Origin: Acidobacteriota bacterium
Lineage (GTDB): Bacteria > Acidobacteriota > Polarisedimenticolia > SMYD01
Assembly (NCBI GenBank): GCA_004356015.1
Contig: SMYD01000008.1
Coordinates: forward strand, 1 to 51,728
Direction: 5' to 3'
Length of the DNA: 51,728 bases
The translations under genes and the position numbers were made by a program. A model generated the notes under the pieces. It saw only the letters and a program-made list of their open reading frames with translations, searched no databases and was not told the origin of the DNA. Positions 8,990 through 17,386 of this stretch are shown piece by piece; within the stretch, counting starts at the first letter, position 1; every line of letters starts with the position of its first letter.

Positions 8990-10891
8990 TTGGCCGAGAA
9001 TGAAGTCAGCCGAGTCGAGTCGGTTTCACGGGAGGATCTGGAATCCCGGCTGCGGGAGATTGCCCGGCGCCATCATCCCGAGGAGATCCTGGATCGCCTG
9101 GAACTGACCCACCTGGTGCAGGTTCTGACCAATGATGCTCTCCTGGTGGGTGACCTCTACACCCGCACCGCTCTGGGGCAGATCCTGGATCGGGAGCTTC
9201 CATCGCTGCCGGTGGCGTTGCGTGCCCTGGCCCAACGGGCCGATCGCAAGGGTCCGGAGGACACCAGCCTCCTGATGGAAGTTCGCCGTCTGCCCGAAGA
9301 CCTCAAGGCCGTGGGCGATAAATGCCTGCTGGACGTGGGACTGGTCGGCCAGCGCGAGTTTCGGGGCATTTCCCTCATCGACCTTGGACGGCGCTCCTAC
9401 GAAGTCGCTTCCCGCATCATGGAACGCCTGGCCGCCGACCCCACCCTCAGCCGGTTCTTCAAGGAAAACCAGCTTGCGGCGCTGCCCATCGAGGAGGAAG
9501 TCCTGTTCCTGCAGCAGTGTTCGCGGCGTTTTGCCCTTTATGCCGATCTTCTCCACTGGCTGCGTGCCGATAACCCGGAAAGCCGTGAGGAGAGGGCTCT
9601 GGCTGGAACTCAGCCGGCGACGCTCTCGCCCGGTCCCGGGGCGGGGGCCATTGCGGCCATCACCGCTGTCCCCATGATCGAAGAAGCCGTGGTCGAGGGG
9701 GAGGATGGCAGTCCTGATCCCTCTCCTTCCGCGAGGCCCCAGCCGGCCGGTGATCGGGTGCAGCTTCCCCGGGAGGAATTGCTGGCGGCCTACGAGCGCA
9801 TCCTGCTCTTCTCGGCCCTGGATATACCGGCCCTGGGTGAGCGGCTGGGCGAGACCGTGGTGGGCCAGAGCGGTGCCATCCAGGCGCTCTGCGATGAGTT
9901 CACCCTCTATGCCACCGGGACCCACAACTTGAACAGGCCCCCGTCCTATCTCTTCGTGGGGCCCACCGGGGTGGGCAAGAACTACCTGGTGGAGACGCTC
10001 CTGGAAATCCTGGAGCAGGGCTGGGGCCTGGAGATTCCCCTGCTCATCCTGGAGGGACCCAATTACACCTACCCGGCAGACATCAACGAGTTGCGCGGGG
10101 CCACCCGGGGTTTCATCCGCAGCGACGAGGACGGGGTGCTGACCGAGTTCCACAAGAAGTCTGCGACCTCGCCCCTGTCCGTCATCCTCATCGACGAGGT
10201 GGAGAAAGCCCACCCTCAGCTCAGGCGCTTCTTCCTCTCCATCATGGATCGAGGCACAGTGACCGATAACCGGGGCAAGGTGCTCAGCTTTGCCAATTCC
10301 ATGCTGGTGTTCACCTCCAATATCGGTTATTCGGATCTGAGGCGTCAGGCAGCACCCATCGGCTATGGAGATCAGGCATCCAAGGACCGACGGGACGCCC
10401 AGGACGTGCGCCGGTCCCTGCGCCGTGCCCTGTCCCCTGAGTTCATCAACCGGTTGCGCCCCATCCATTTCGATCACCTGGGGCCTGAATCTCTCGAACG
10501 GATATTCGACCTCGAACTGGAACGGATTGCCCGCCGCTTCCGGGATATCCACGACCTGGAGGTCGAGGTGACTCCTGCGGCGCGGACCGAACTCCTGCGC
10601 CGGGGCACCAGCCATGACCATGGCGCCAGGCATCTGCGGGCGCGGATGGAAACGCTCATCAACGTGGAGATCAGCCGCCGGATCAAATCCGATGAGCGGC
10701 GCCGGGGCTCTGGGCATAATCGCACCCTGAAGTACCTGCGCGCGCTGAAGACAGGGGAGCGGCCGTTTGATCTGGATGAAGTCCGCGCCCGGGTCATGAA
10801 GGTCGCGCGGGCACGGGTCTCGTACCATCGCTTCCGGGTGGACCTGAAGGACGACAACTTCGTGTACGAGGGCGTCAAGGAGCCGTCGTGA
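8990..10891 (+). CDS. Clp/HSP100-type AAA+ ATPase with torsin-like GKN Walker A
   Basis: I place the start at TTG 8990, 7 bases after GAGGAG (8977-8982); an in-frame GTG at 8972 lies upstream of that site. The product is 633 residues. Residues ~1-225 are a helical domain I do not recognise. After a low-complexity linker, residues ~260-570 are one Clp-type (AAA_2) module: Walker A GPTGVGKN with K330 followed by N331 instead of Thr/Ser, Walker B VILIDEVEKAH (D402, E403), sensor-1 FTSN, an arginine-finger-like EFINR (R488) and a GAR sensor-2 (R547). The GKN form is a known feature of eukaryotic torsins. No ClpP-binding loop is evident and no clpP is nearby. It overlaps the next gene by four bases, so the two probably act together. 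Substrate unknown. Confidence 0.8.
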   Translation: MAENEVSRVESVSREDLESRLREIARRHHPEEILDRLELTHLVQVLTNDALLVGDLYTRTALGQILDRELPSLPVALRALAQRADRKGPEDTSLLMEVRRLPEDLKAVGDKCLLDVGLVGQREFRGISLIDLGRRSYEVASRIMERLAADPTLSRFFKENQLAALPIEEEVLFLQQCSRRFALYADLLHWLRADNPESREERALAGTQPATLSPGPGAGAIAAITAVPMIEEAVVEGEDGSPDPSPSARPQPAGDRVQLPREELLAAYERILLFSALDIPALGERLGETVVGQSGAIQALCDEFTLYATGTHNLNRPPSYLFVGPTGVGKNYLVETLLEILEQGWGLEIPLLILEGPNYTYPADINELRGATRGFIRSDEDGVLTEFHKKSATSPLSVILIDEVEKAHPQLRRFFLSIMDRGTVTDNRGKVLSFANSMLVFTSNIGYSDLRRQAAPIGYGDQASKDRRDAQDVRRSLRRALSPEFINRLRPIHFDHLGPESLERIFDLELERIARRFRDIHDLEVEVTPAARTELLRRGTSHDHGARHLRARMETLINVEISRRIKSDERRRGSGHNRTLKYLRALKTGERPFDLDEVRARVMKVARARVSYHRFRVDLKDDNFVYEGVKEPS

Positions 10892-11586
10892 GCCTGCTTG
10901 CCACGACCCAGGGTCTGCTTGAACGAACCTACGCCACTGTGTCGGGAGTAGGTGACCTGGGGCGGTTTGTCATCGGGGATATGGGTTATCGCCGTCTCCT
11001 GCGCGACCACGATCCCATCCAGGTGGTGAATACCGGCGTCCAGGCGCATGTCTCCCATGCCGGCACGGGCGACACTCCACGTGTCCTGGTCCGGCAGTGG
11101 CACCAGGGCGCGGCCCTGTCCATTTATTTCCCCGATGCCCTCATTGCCCGCCTCGAATCACGTCCGCCCACGGCCGTTCTTGATGATGGCAACGTGGACG
11201 ACTTCGCCGATTTCGTGGAGGAGATTGACCACTTCCTGGTGCTCTACGACGGCATCTGCCGGGGTCGTGAAATGCACCTGCTGGCCCTGGAAACCCGTGC
11301 CAACATCAGCAAGGCCCTGGTGGTCTCCCATTTCCTGGGGAGGTTGTCCGGGCGCCGCCGGCTGGGTCCCGATCAGCGTCAGTGGGTGCGCTACCACCTC
11401 TTCAGCAAGAAGCGGTTCAACGACCCCGACCCCGTGGTGCGTCGCCGCTACAGAGATGCCCGGCGCTTCGCCCTGCGCCTTCTGGAGCGTCTGGAGGGGC
11501 TGTCCGCACGCCAGCGCATCCGGGAGTTGCGGCGCTGGAACAGTCTGCCCGCGCAGGAAAAGATGCGGGAACTGGCCGCGAACTGA
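10888..11586 (+). CDS. Conserved-looking protein of unknown function, partner of the AAA+ ATPase
   Basis: The 232-residue product starts at GTG 10888 inside the stop of the ATPase gene (GTGA overlap), so translation is probably coupled. I recognise no domain. The N-terminal half is mixed, with hydrophobic strands such as RVLVRQWHQGAALSIYFP. An acidic stretch follows (DDGNVDDFADFVEEIDHFL). The C-terminal ~90 residues are very Arg-rich and helical (RRRYRDARRFALRLLERLE). There is no signal peptide or membrane segment. Candidate roles are adaptor, cofactor or substrate of the ATPase; the basic tail could bind nucleic acid or acidic protein. All of that is inference from position and composition. 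Confidence 0.7.
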   Translation: MSLLATTQGLLERTYATVSGVGDLGRFVIGDMGYRRLLRDHDPIQVVNTGVQAHVSHAGTGDTPRVLVRQWHQGAALSIYFPDALIARLESRPPTAVLDDGNVDDFADFVEEIDHFLVLYDGICRGREMHLLALETRANISKALVVSHFLGRLSGRRRLGPDQRQWVRYHLFSKKRFNDPDPVVRRRYRDARRFALRLLERLEGLSARQRIRELRRWNSLPAQEKMRELAAN

Positions 11587-11616
11587 CGCCCGGCGAGGGT
11601 TCTCTCCCGGCTTCCC

Positions 11617-13206
11617 TCAGCGGGGGAGAGCTGCAGCGGCGCCACCGGCCGGGTGATCCGCCAGCATGGCCAGCTCGCGAGCCTGGGGAAACAGGGTCAG
11701 GGCTTTTTGCACCTGGGCGTCATACTCGTTGCGGACGCGGTTGCTCCAGACCAGCCCGTAACGGGCCGAGAGGACTTCCGAGCGCACGAACATACTGATG
11801 TTGCGCCGGTCCACCTGAAGCTCCGACTCCTCGAAGGGAATCTCTTCATCCAGGAGGAGCTGGCGGAATTCCTCGAGCACCTGGTCGGTCATCTGGAAAT
11901 CTTCGGGGACCTCGGGGTGTCGTGAAAGGTAGGCCACCGCGAAGCGGAAGAAGGCCGAGGTACGGTACATGCGGGTGATGAAGGTGGACGGCTCCTCCAG
12001 CTTGACTTCGGTATCCGGGGCGATACCCCCACCGCCATAGACGGTGCGGCCACCATCCGTGAAGCGGCGTGTGCTCTGGTCGAATGAAGGTTCGTAATTC
12101 TCGTCGGTCCGGTAGGCGACGTAATCTTCCAGGTCGTCATAATCGCGCTGGATCAGACGCCCTGAAGGGGTGTAGTACTTGGCCGTGGTGAGGGCCAGGG
12201 CGTTGCTGTGGGAGAGGGGGTACACGGATTGGACCAGTCCCTTGCCCCAGGTGGTCTCACCGACGATGAGGCCCCTGTCGTGATCCTGGATGGCGCCGGC
12301 GACGATCTCGGAGGCAGAGGCCGAACCGCGGTTCACCAGCACCACCAAGGGCAGGTCCGGGTAGGAGGCATCTTCGTTGGCGTAATAGTCCTTGTTGGAC
12401 CCCTTGATGCGTCCCCTTGTATAGACCAGTTTCTTGCCACGCTCCAGGAAGGTGCCCGAGACGCTCACGGCCTGATCCAGAAGGCCGCCGGGATTGCCTC
12501 GCAGATCCAGGATCAGCCGCTTCATTCCCTGGCGATCCAGTTTTTCCAGAGCGGCGTGCAGTTCCTTGCTGGTGGTCTGGGTGAAGTTGCGAATCTTGAT
12601 ATAGCCGGTATCCGGTTCAATCATGTAAGGACTGACCACACTGTCGGTGGGGATGGTGTCCCGGGTCACCTCGAACTCGAGTTGCTCTGTAAAACCGGGC
12701 CGGGTCACGGTGATATTGACCGAGGTGCCCTTGGGGCCACGCAGGAGATCGACGGCTTCCGATGAAGTCATGCCATCGGTCGTGGTGCCGTTGATGCGTG
12801 CGATGATGTCGCCGGCGCGAATGCCCAGCCGCGCGGCCGGAGTCCCGTCGATGGGACTGATCACGGTCAGAGGCCGGTCACGCCCCAGTTTTTGAATGAC
12901 GATTCCGAGACCGGTGAATGAGCCGCGCTGTTCTTCCCGCATGGAGCGGAACGCCTTGAGGTTGAGATAATGGGAGTGGGGGTCAAGGGTGCGCAGCATG
13001 CCGTTGATAGCCCCCTCCACCAGTTGATCCGGTTTGGTCTCTTCATAGTAATTGTCCTGGACCACCTGCAGGATGGTGGCGAATGAGCGGACAAACGTCT
13101 CATTTTCCCATGTATCGGCTTGAACCCGGCTGGACAGAGCCACACCGGCCAGCGAGCCGGCAACCAGAAGAACGGCTGCCACGGAAGGAAGAGATTTGAG
13201 CCGCAT
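11617..13206 (-). CDS. ctpA: S41-family C-terminal processing peptidase (CtpA-like)
   Basis: I start at ATG 13206, preceded by GGAGGG and opening a signal peptide (MRLKSLPSVAAVLLVAGSLA); the upstream extension has no support. The product is about 529 residues. The order is an N-terminal helical region with DPHSHYLN, a PDZ domain (GLGIVIQKLGRD to about VTRPGF), then the protease core. The core has the catalytic Ser in NRGSASASEIVAGA and the Lys in ETTWGKGLVQ. Ctp proteases cut C-termini of periplasmic proteins. The C-terminal ~150 residues extend beyond the usual core. It is divergent from the tat genes. Confidence 0.93.
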   Translation of the reverse strand: MRLKSLPSVAAVLLVAGSLAGVALSSRVQADTWENETFVRSFATILQVVQDNYYEETKPDQLVEGAINGMLRTLDPHSHYLNLKAFRSMREEQRGSFTGLGIVIQKLGRDRPLTVISPIDGTPAARLGIRAGDIIARINGTTTDGMTSSEAVDLLRGPKGTSVNITVTRPGFTEQLEFEVTRDTIPTDSVVSPYMIEPDTGYIKIRNFTQTTSKELHAALEKLDRQGMKRLILDLRGNPGGLLDQAVSVSGTFLERGKKLVYTRGRIKGSNKDYYANEDASYPDLPLVVLVNRGSASASEIVAGAIQDHDRGLIVGETTWGKGLVQSVYPLSHSNALALTTAKYYTPSGRLIQRDYDDLEDYVAYRTDENYEPSFDQSTRRFTDGGRTVYGGGGIAPDTEVKLEEPSTFITRMYRTSAFFRFAVAYLSRHPEVPEDFQMTDQVLEEFRQLLLDEEIPFEESELQVDRRNISMFVRSEVLSARYGLVWSNRVRNEYDAQVQKALTLFPQARELAMLADHPAGGAAAALPR

Positions 13207-13385
13207 GCACCCTCCATACCGATGGACAAGAGATGAAACAATCGATTTCGTCTCAAATATACCGTGGGTCCTCACGCGAGTAAAGGTCGAATCCTCTACC
13301 ATTACAGTAATTTACATGGGCAGGGCGTTCCTTGACCTCGCTGCCGGGGCTGGCCTACCCTAACCTCAGGGTTCTCGGCATCCCC

Positions 13386-13751
13386 ATGGAGGAAAGCTTG
13401 TTCGGCCCCATCGGCGGCCCGGAAATGGTCGTCATCCTCATTGTCGCCCTTCTGATCTTCGGTCCGCGCCGGTTGCCGGATCTTGCCCGCAGCCTGGGCA
13501 AGGGACTCTCCGAGTTGCGGCGGACTTCCATGGATCTGCGTCGCACTCTGGAGCGGGAGATCCACCAGGAGGAGAGGGACAGGAAGCCGCCCGTCCTGCC
13601 CTCGGCAGAGTCGGTGGCCTCCCGGCCCGACGGCAGCGTGCCCCGTGAGGACCGGGCCGCCCCCCCGGAGCAGCCCGATCCGCCCGCCTCCGCTCCCGGC
13701 GACCAGGAGGGAGCGGCAGAGGACGAAGACTCCCCGCGCGAAGACCACTAG
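13386..13751 (+). CDS. tatA: TatA/TatB-family twin-arginine translocase subunit
   Basis: I use ATG 13386; the frame is open further upstream, but MEESLFGPIGGPEM is the natural N-terminus. The product is 121 residues: one membrane helix (EMVVILIVALLIF), the conserved hinge GPRRLPDLARSLGKGL, an amphipathic helix, and an acidic, Pro-rich tail. With one TatA/B gene next to tatC, it could be a bifunctional TatA or a TatB; sequence alone does not separate them. It assembles with TatC in the inner membrane to export folded proteins with twin-arginine signals. tatC follows after 32 bases. Confidence 0.88.
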   Translation: MEESLFGPIGGPEMVVILIVALLIFGPRRLPDLARSLGKGLSELRRTSMDLRRTLEREIHQEERDRKPPVLPSAESVASRPDGSVPREDRAAPPEQPDPPASAPGDQEGAAEDEDSPREDH

Positions 13752-13783
13752 CCCCCAGCCCTTCAGGAGAGACTTCCCGGCTC

Positions 13784-14581
13784 ATGGCCGCCTCCCGTCC
13801 CGATCCCAACAAAATGAACTTCCTGGAGCATCTTGATGAGCTCCGGAGACGCCTGTTCATCATGGTGGTGTCTGTGGCCGTTGGCTTTGGCGGCGGCTGG
13901 CTGGTGCATAACGAGGTTCTGCGCATCCTCATGGCCCCGGTGCAGGCCAATCTTCCGGAAGGTCTGAAACCTGTCTTCACCACCCTGACCGAACCGTTCA
14001 TGCTGGCCATGAAGGTGTCGTTCTTCGTGGGCCTCATCGCGGTCCTGCCGGTCCTGGTCCTGCAAATCTGGTTGTTCATCTCGCCGGGATTGTTCCCCAA
14101 CGAGCGGCGCTACGCCGTGCCGTTCATTTTTTTCGGGTCGGGGTTTTTCTTCCTCGGCTGCTGGTTCGGATACGCGGTGGTCTTTCCCTATGCCGCTCGC
14201 TTCCTCATCGGCTTCGCCGGCGACCAGTTCGCTCCCATGCTGACCATCTCACGCATCTTCGGGTTCGAGATGCGCCTGATTCTCTCCATGGGCGCGGTCT
14301 TCCAGATGCCGGTCTTCATCTTCCTTCTGGCACGCCTCGGTCTCGTGTCCGCCGGCTTCCTCTGGCGCAACATCAAGTACGCCGTTCTCATCATCTGCAT
14401 CCTGGCGGCGATTCTCACCCCGACACCCGATGCCGTCACCATGGCGCTTGTGGCCGGTCCCATGCTGGGGCTGTACGTGCTGGGGATTCTGGTGGCACTG
14501 GTCTTTGGACGCCGCTCCAAGCCGACCGAGGATGCGGAGAACTCCGATGATGATGAGGGGGAGGAGGATGGTTCCTCATGA
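13784..14581 (+). CDS. tatC: Twin-arginine translocase subunit TatC
   Basis: The 265-residue product has the TatC signature near the start, NFLEHLDELRRRLF, which helps recognise twin-arginine signal peptides. It has about six membrane helices, including LPVLVLQIWLFISPGLFPNE and a late ILTPTPDAVTM loop typical of the family. The C-terminus is unusually acidic (roughly the last 20 residues, mostly D and E). It is the substrate-recognition core of the Tat pore and is paired with the TatA/B gene upstream. Its stop overlaps the ATG of the next glycosyltransferase (ATGA). Confidence 0.97.
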   Translation: MAASRPDPNKMNFLEHLDELRRRLFIMVVSVAVGFGGGWLVHNEVLRILMAPVQANLPEGLKPVFTTLTEPFMLAMKVSFFVGLIAVLPVLVLQIWLFISPGLFPNERRYAVPFIFFGSGFFFLGCWFGYAVVFPYAARFLIGFAGDQFAPMLTISRIFGFEMRLILSMGAVFQMPVFIFLLARLGLVSAGFLWRNIKYAVLIICILAAILTPTPDAVTMALVAGPMLGLYVLGILVALVFGRRSKPTEDAENSDDDEGEEDGSS

Positions 14582-15378
14582 CCCATAGCCGGCCCGGATC
14601 CGGGCGGCAGCCGGGAGATCTCCCGGTGAGCGCCATCCTGACCACAAAAAATGAAGAAGAGAATGTCGTTCCCTGCCTGGCCACGGTGCAGTGGGCGGCG
14701 GAAGTGATCGTGGTGGACTCGGGCAGTACCGATGCCACCCTCATGCGGGCGGCGCCCCTGGCTGACAGGGTTCTGCAGCATGAATACGTTTCTGCCGCCC
14801 GCCAGAAGAACTGGATCATTCCTCAGGCCCGTTACCCGTGGGTCCTCATCATCGATGCCGATGAGCGGGTCACGCCCGAGCTCGAGGCCGATATCCGGAG
14901 GGTCATGACCGAAGGCCCTGAGCATCGCGGCTACTGGATCTACCGGCGCAACACTTTCTTCGGGCGGGAAATCCGTCATGGGGGCTGGCAGAGGGACCGG
15001 GTGATCCGGCTCTTTGCCCGGGATCACGGCCGATATCCGGATCTCAGGGTGCATGCCGAGTTGGAAGTGGACGGCAGCGTGGGCGTCCTGAAGGGCCGCT
15101 TTCTGCATCACACCATCCGGTCTCTGCTGGGCTACTGGGCGAAGATGGAGCGCTACTCCGCATGGTGGGCGGAGGGAAAAGCCGCGGCCGGGCAGAGGGC
15201 TTCCACCTGGACCGTTTTCTTTCACACCTTCAGCCGGTTCGGCAAGATGTACATCATCCGGGGCGGTTTTCTGGACGGCCGTCATGGCCTCCTGGTGGCG
15301 ATCCTGGCCAGCTTCTCGGTGTTCCAGAAGTACGCCAACCTCTGGGAACTGAGCCGCTCCAAAGTGGACCCTGAGTGA
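14578..15378 (+). CDS. Family-2 glycosyltransferase, WaaE/KdtX-like
   Basis: The 266-residue product begins its GT-A fold at VSAILTTKNEEENV. It has VVDSGSTDAT for the nucleotide sugar and the DxD-type metal site in IIDADERVTPEL, followed by the YWIYRRNTFFGREIRHGGW segment seen in WaaE/KdtX-type LPS core glucosyltransferases. There is no signal peptide; a hydrophobic C-terminal patch could hold it at the inner-membrane face. Coupling with the next gene (one base apart) and the nearby heptosyltransferase-like gene supports LPS core assembly. The sugar transferred cannot be read from sequence. Confidence 0.87.
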   Translation: MTHSRPGSGRQPGDLPVSAILTTKNEEENVVPCLATVQWAAEVIVVDSGSTDATLMRAAPLADRVLQHEYVSAARQKNWIIPQARYPWVLIIDADERVTPELEADIRRVMTEGPEHRGYWIYRRNTFFGREIRHGGWQRDRVIRLFARDHGRYPDLRVHAELEVDGSVGVLKGRFLHHTIRSLLGYWAKMERYSAWWAEGKAAAGQRASTWTVFFHTFSRFGKMYIIRGGFLDGRHGLLVAILASFSVFQKYANLWELSRSKVDPE

Positions 15379-15379
15379 C

Positions 15380-17386
15380 ATGTCGCCCGGTGACGCCCTG
15401 CGAGTTCTGCATCTGGATGACGGCCGCGGCTGGCGAGGTGGCCAGCAGCAGGTGTCCTTCCTGCTCCGCGAGCAGGCCCGCGCCGGCCACCTGCCAGTGC
15501 TGGTCTGCCCCCCCGGGCAACCGCTGGGGCGCTGGGCCCGGGAGTCCGGGATCGAGGTCCATGAGGGTCCGCTGGCCGGTGGGTTGAGTCCGGGTGCCAT
15601 CATCGCGGTGCGGCGAGCTGTGGCCAGGATACGGCCGCACATCGTGCACGCCCACACTTCCGGTGCCCATTCCCTGGCCCTGCTGGCAGTTCGGGGGAGG
15701 GGGCGGCCTCTGCGCGTGGTGACCCGCCGCCTGGCCCGTGTACCCGGAAGGTCGCCTGTGGCACGCTGGAAATACGGTGAGGCCGTGGATCTCTTCATCG
15801 CCGTCTCACGGGCCGTGCGCCGCGACCTGGTGGCCGGAGGGGTGCGACCTCAGAGGATCGTGGTGGCGTTCTCGGCCATCGATCCTGCACGGTTCACGGA
15901 TCCGCCATCCCGCCAGATCGCGCTGGCCGCCCTGGGGCTGCCGCCTGAAGCGCGTGTGATCGGCACTCTGGGCAGCCTGGTCCGACAGAAGAGCCAATGC
16001 GATCTGGTGTCGGCCTTCGGCCTGCTGGCGCCGGGGCACCCGCGCCTGCACCTGGTGATCCTGGGTGAGGGCCCCCTGCGCGCGGATCTGGAAGCGCAGG
16101 TGATCCGGCTGGGTCTCAGGGGCCGGGTCCACCTGCCCGGATTCCGGGACGATGCTGGTGATCTGCTGCCCCACTGGGATCTGGCCGCTCTGCCCTCGCT
16201 GTACGAGGGGATGCCCAACGCCGTGCTGGATGCCCTGGCTGCCGGCGTGCCGGTGGTGGCCACGCCGGCCGGTGGCGCGGCCGAGGTCCTCATGCCCCGG
16301 GCCGGCCGCATGGTCCCGTTCCACGCGCCGGCGCGCCTTGCAGGCGCCATGGACTGGATTCTGGAACATCCCGGGGCTGGTCGGGAGATGGCCCGGGAGG
16401 GGAGGCGGAGGGTGCTGGCGAGGCATGTTCCTGAAGTCATGGCCGCCTCGGTGGAAGAGGGATACCGGCGGGCGCTGGCCCGGCGTCTGCGGGGTGGCGG
16501 CCGCCATGGTGCAAGCGTGCAGGTCGGCCGGGTGCGCGTATGGGGGCGGGACAGCGCCGTGCGCGCCGATCTGGTGCGGCGGGCCGCCGGCCATGAGGGC
16601 CTACCGGCGGCGGGCCTGTCTCCCGGCGGCCACGGAAGCGGCGGCCGGGCGCCGGTCTTGCGCACCTCTCTGGGCGGGTGCCGTGTGGTGCTCAAGATGC
16701 ACCGCCGAGGCGGGCTGCCTGGAACGTTGAGCCGCTTTCTGCCCGGCGACGCCGCCGGTCTCTTTGCCGGCCCCGGCAAGGCGCGTCGCGCGGAGGAGGT
16801 TGCCACAGGATTCCGGGCCCGGGGCGGTGTGGCGCCCGAACCGGTGGGCTGGCTGGCGGTTCGCCGCGGCCTCATGTGCCGGGTCTATGCCGCCGCTGTG
16901 GAGCTGGTCGACGCCGGCACCCTGGACCAGGTGCTGGCGGAAAGTTCCGTGCGCCGACGAGCGCAGTTGCTGTGCGCCCTGGGGAAGGCGCTGGCGCGTT
17001 GGCACCACGCCGGCCTGGTGCATCGTGATCTCAACGCCGGGAATCTGCTGCTGGTCGCTCCGGGGGGACGCACGCCCCGGGCCGAGGACTTTGCCGTGAT
17101 CGATCTGGAGAGCGCGCGCCTTCGCCGGCGCCTGTCCCGGCGGGCGAGGGCGGCGGCCCTGGCCCGCCTGGAGCGCTCCCTCCTCAAGGTGATGGGGAAG
17201 GCGGCCCCTGGATGGCGGGAAGGGCTGCGGGTGCTGGGCGCCTACGGGATGGAGTGGGCTCTGCTGGAGGCAAGGCCGCCCCATGAAGCCGCATCTCTTG
17301 TGCGAGGACTGCTGAAGCCGCTGGCCCGCCATCGCCGCCTGCACAGGTGTCACGGCCTTCTGACCTCTAATCCGAAGAGGGGTTGA
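15380..17386 (+). CDS. Glycosyltransferase (GT4-type) fused to a Kdo-kinase/WaaP-like domain
   Basis: 668 residues. Residues ~8-375 are a GT-B glycosyltransferase: an N-terminal GGQQQVSFLL loop, GTLGSLVRQKSQCDLV at the start of the second lobe, and the acceptor motif SLYEGMPNAVLDALAAG (E276). Residues ~430-645 look like a lipopolysaccharide kinase: VVLKMHRRGGLPG as the ATP-lysine region, the catalytic loop HRDLNAGN (H548, D550, N555) and VIDLES as the metal-binding DFG equivalent. KdkA and WaaP kinases are normally separate proteins of about 235-265 residues. The fusion suggests that one enzyme adds a core sugar and phosphorylates Kdo or a neighbouring sugar. The ends of this gene and the convergent one overlap by 20 bases. 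Confidence 0.88.
   Translation: MSPGDALRVLHLDDGRGWRGGQQQVSFLLREQARAGHLPVLVCPPGQPLGRWARESGIEVHEGPLAGGLSPGAIIAVRRAVARIRPHIVHAHTSGAHSLALLAVRGRGRPLRVVTRRLARVPGRSPVARWKYGEAVDLFIAVSRAVRRDLVAGGVRPQRIVVAFSAIDPARFTDPPSRQIALAALGLPPEARVIGTLGSLVRQKSQCDLVSAFGLLAPGHPRLHLVILGEGPLRADLEAQVIRLGLRGRVHLPGFRDDAGDLLPHWDLAALPSLYEGMPNAVLDALAAGVPVVATPAGGAAEVLMPRAGRMVPFHAPARLAGAMDWILEHPGAGREMAREGRRRVLARHVPEVMAASVEEGYRRALARRLRGGGRHGASVQVGRVRVWGRDSAVRADLVRRAAGHEGLPAAGLSPGGHGSGGRAPVLRTSLGGCRVVLKMHRRGGLPGTLSRFLPGDAAGLFAGPGKARRAEEVATGFRARGGVAPEPVGWLAVRRGLMCRVYAAAVELVDAGTLDQVLAESSVRRRAQLLCALGKALARWHHAGLVHRDLNAGNLLLVAPGGRTPRAEDFAVIDLESARLRRRLSRRARAAALARLERSLLKVMGKAAPGWREGLRVLGAYGMEWALLEARPPHEAASLVRGLLKPLARHRRLHRCHGLLTSNPKRG

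Noticed and set aside
9026-10828. 600-codon open frame on the minus strand
   Set aside because: It lies wholly antisense to the AAA+ ATPase gene, has no recognisable domain, and reads as a Gln/His/Gly-rich shadow typical of GC-rich DNA.
14188-15798. 536-codon open frame on the minus strand
   Set aside because: It crosses tatC, the GT2 gene and the fusion gene antisense; all three have clear family motifs.
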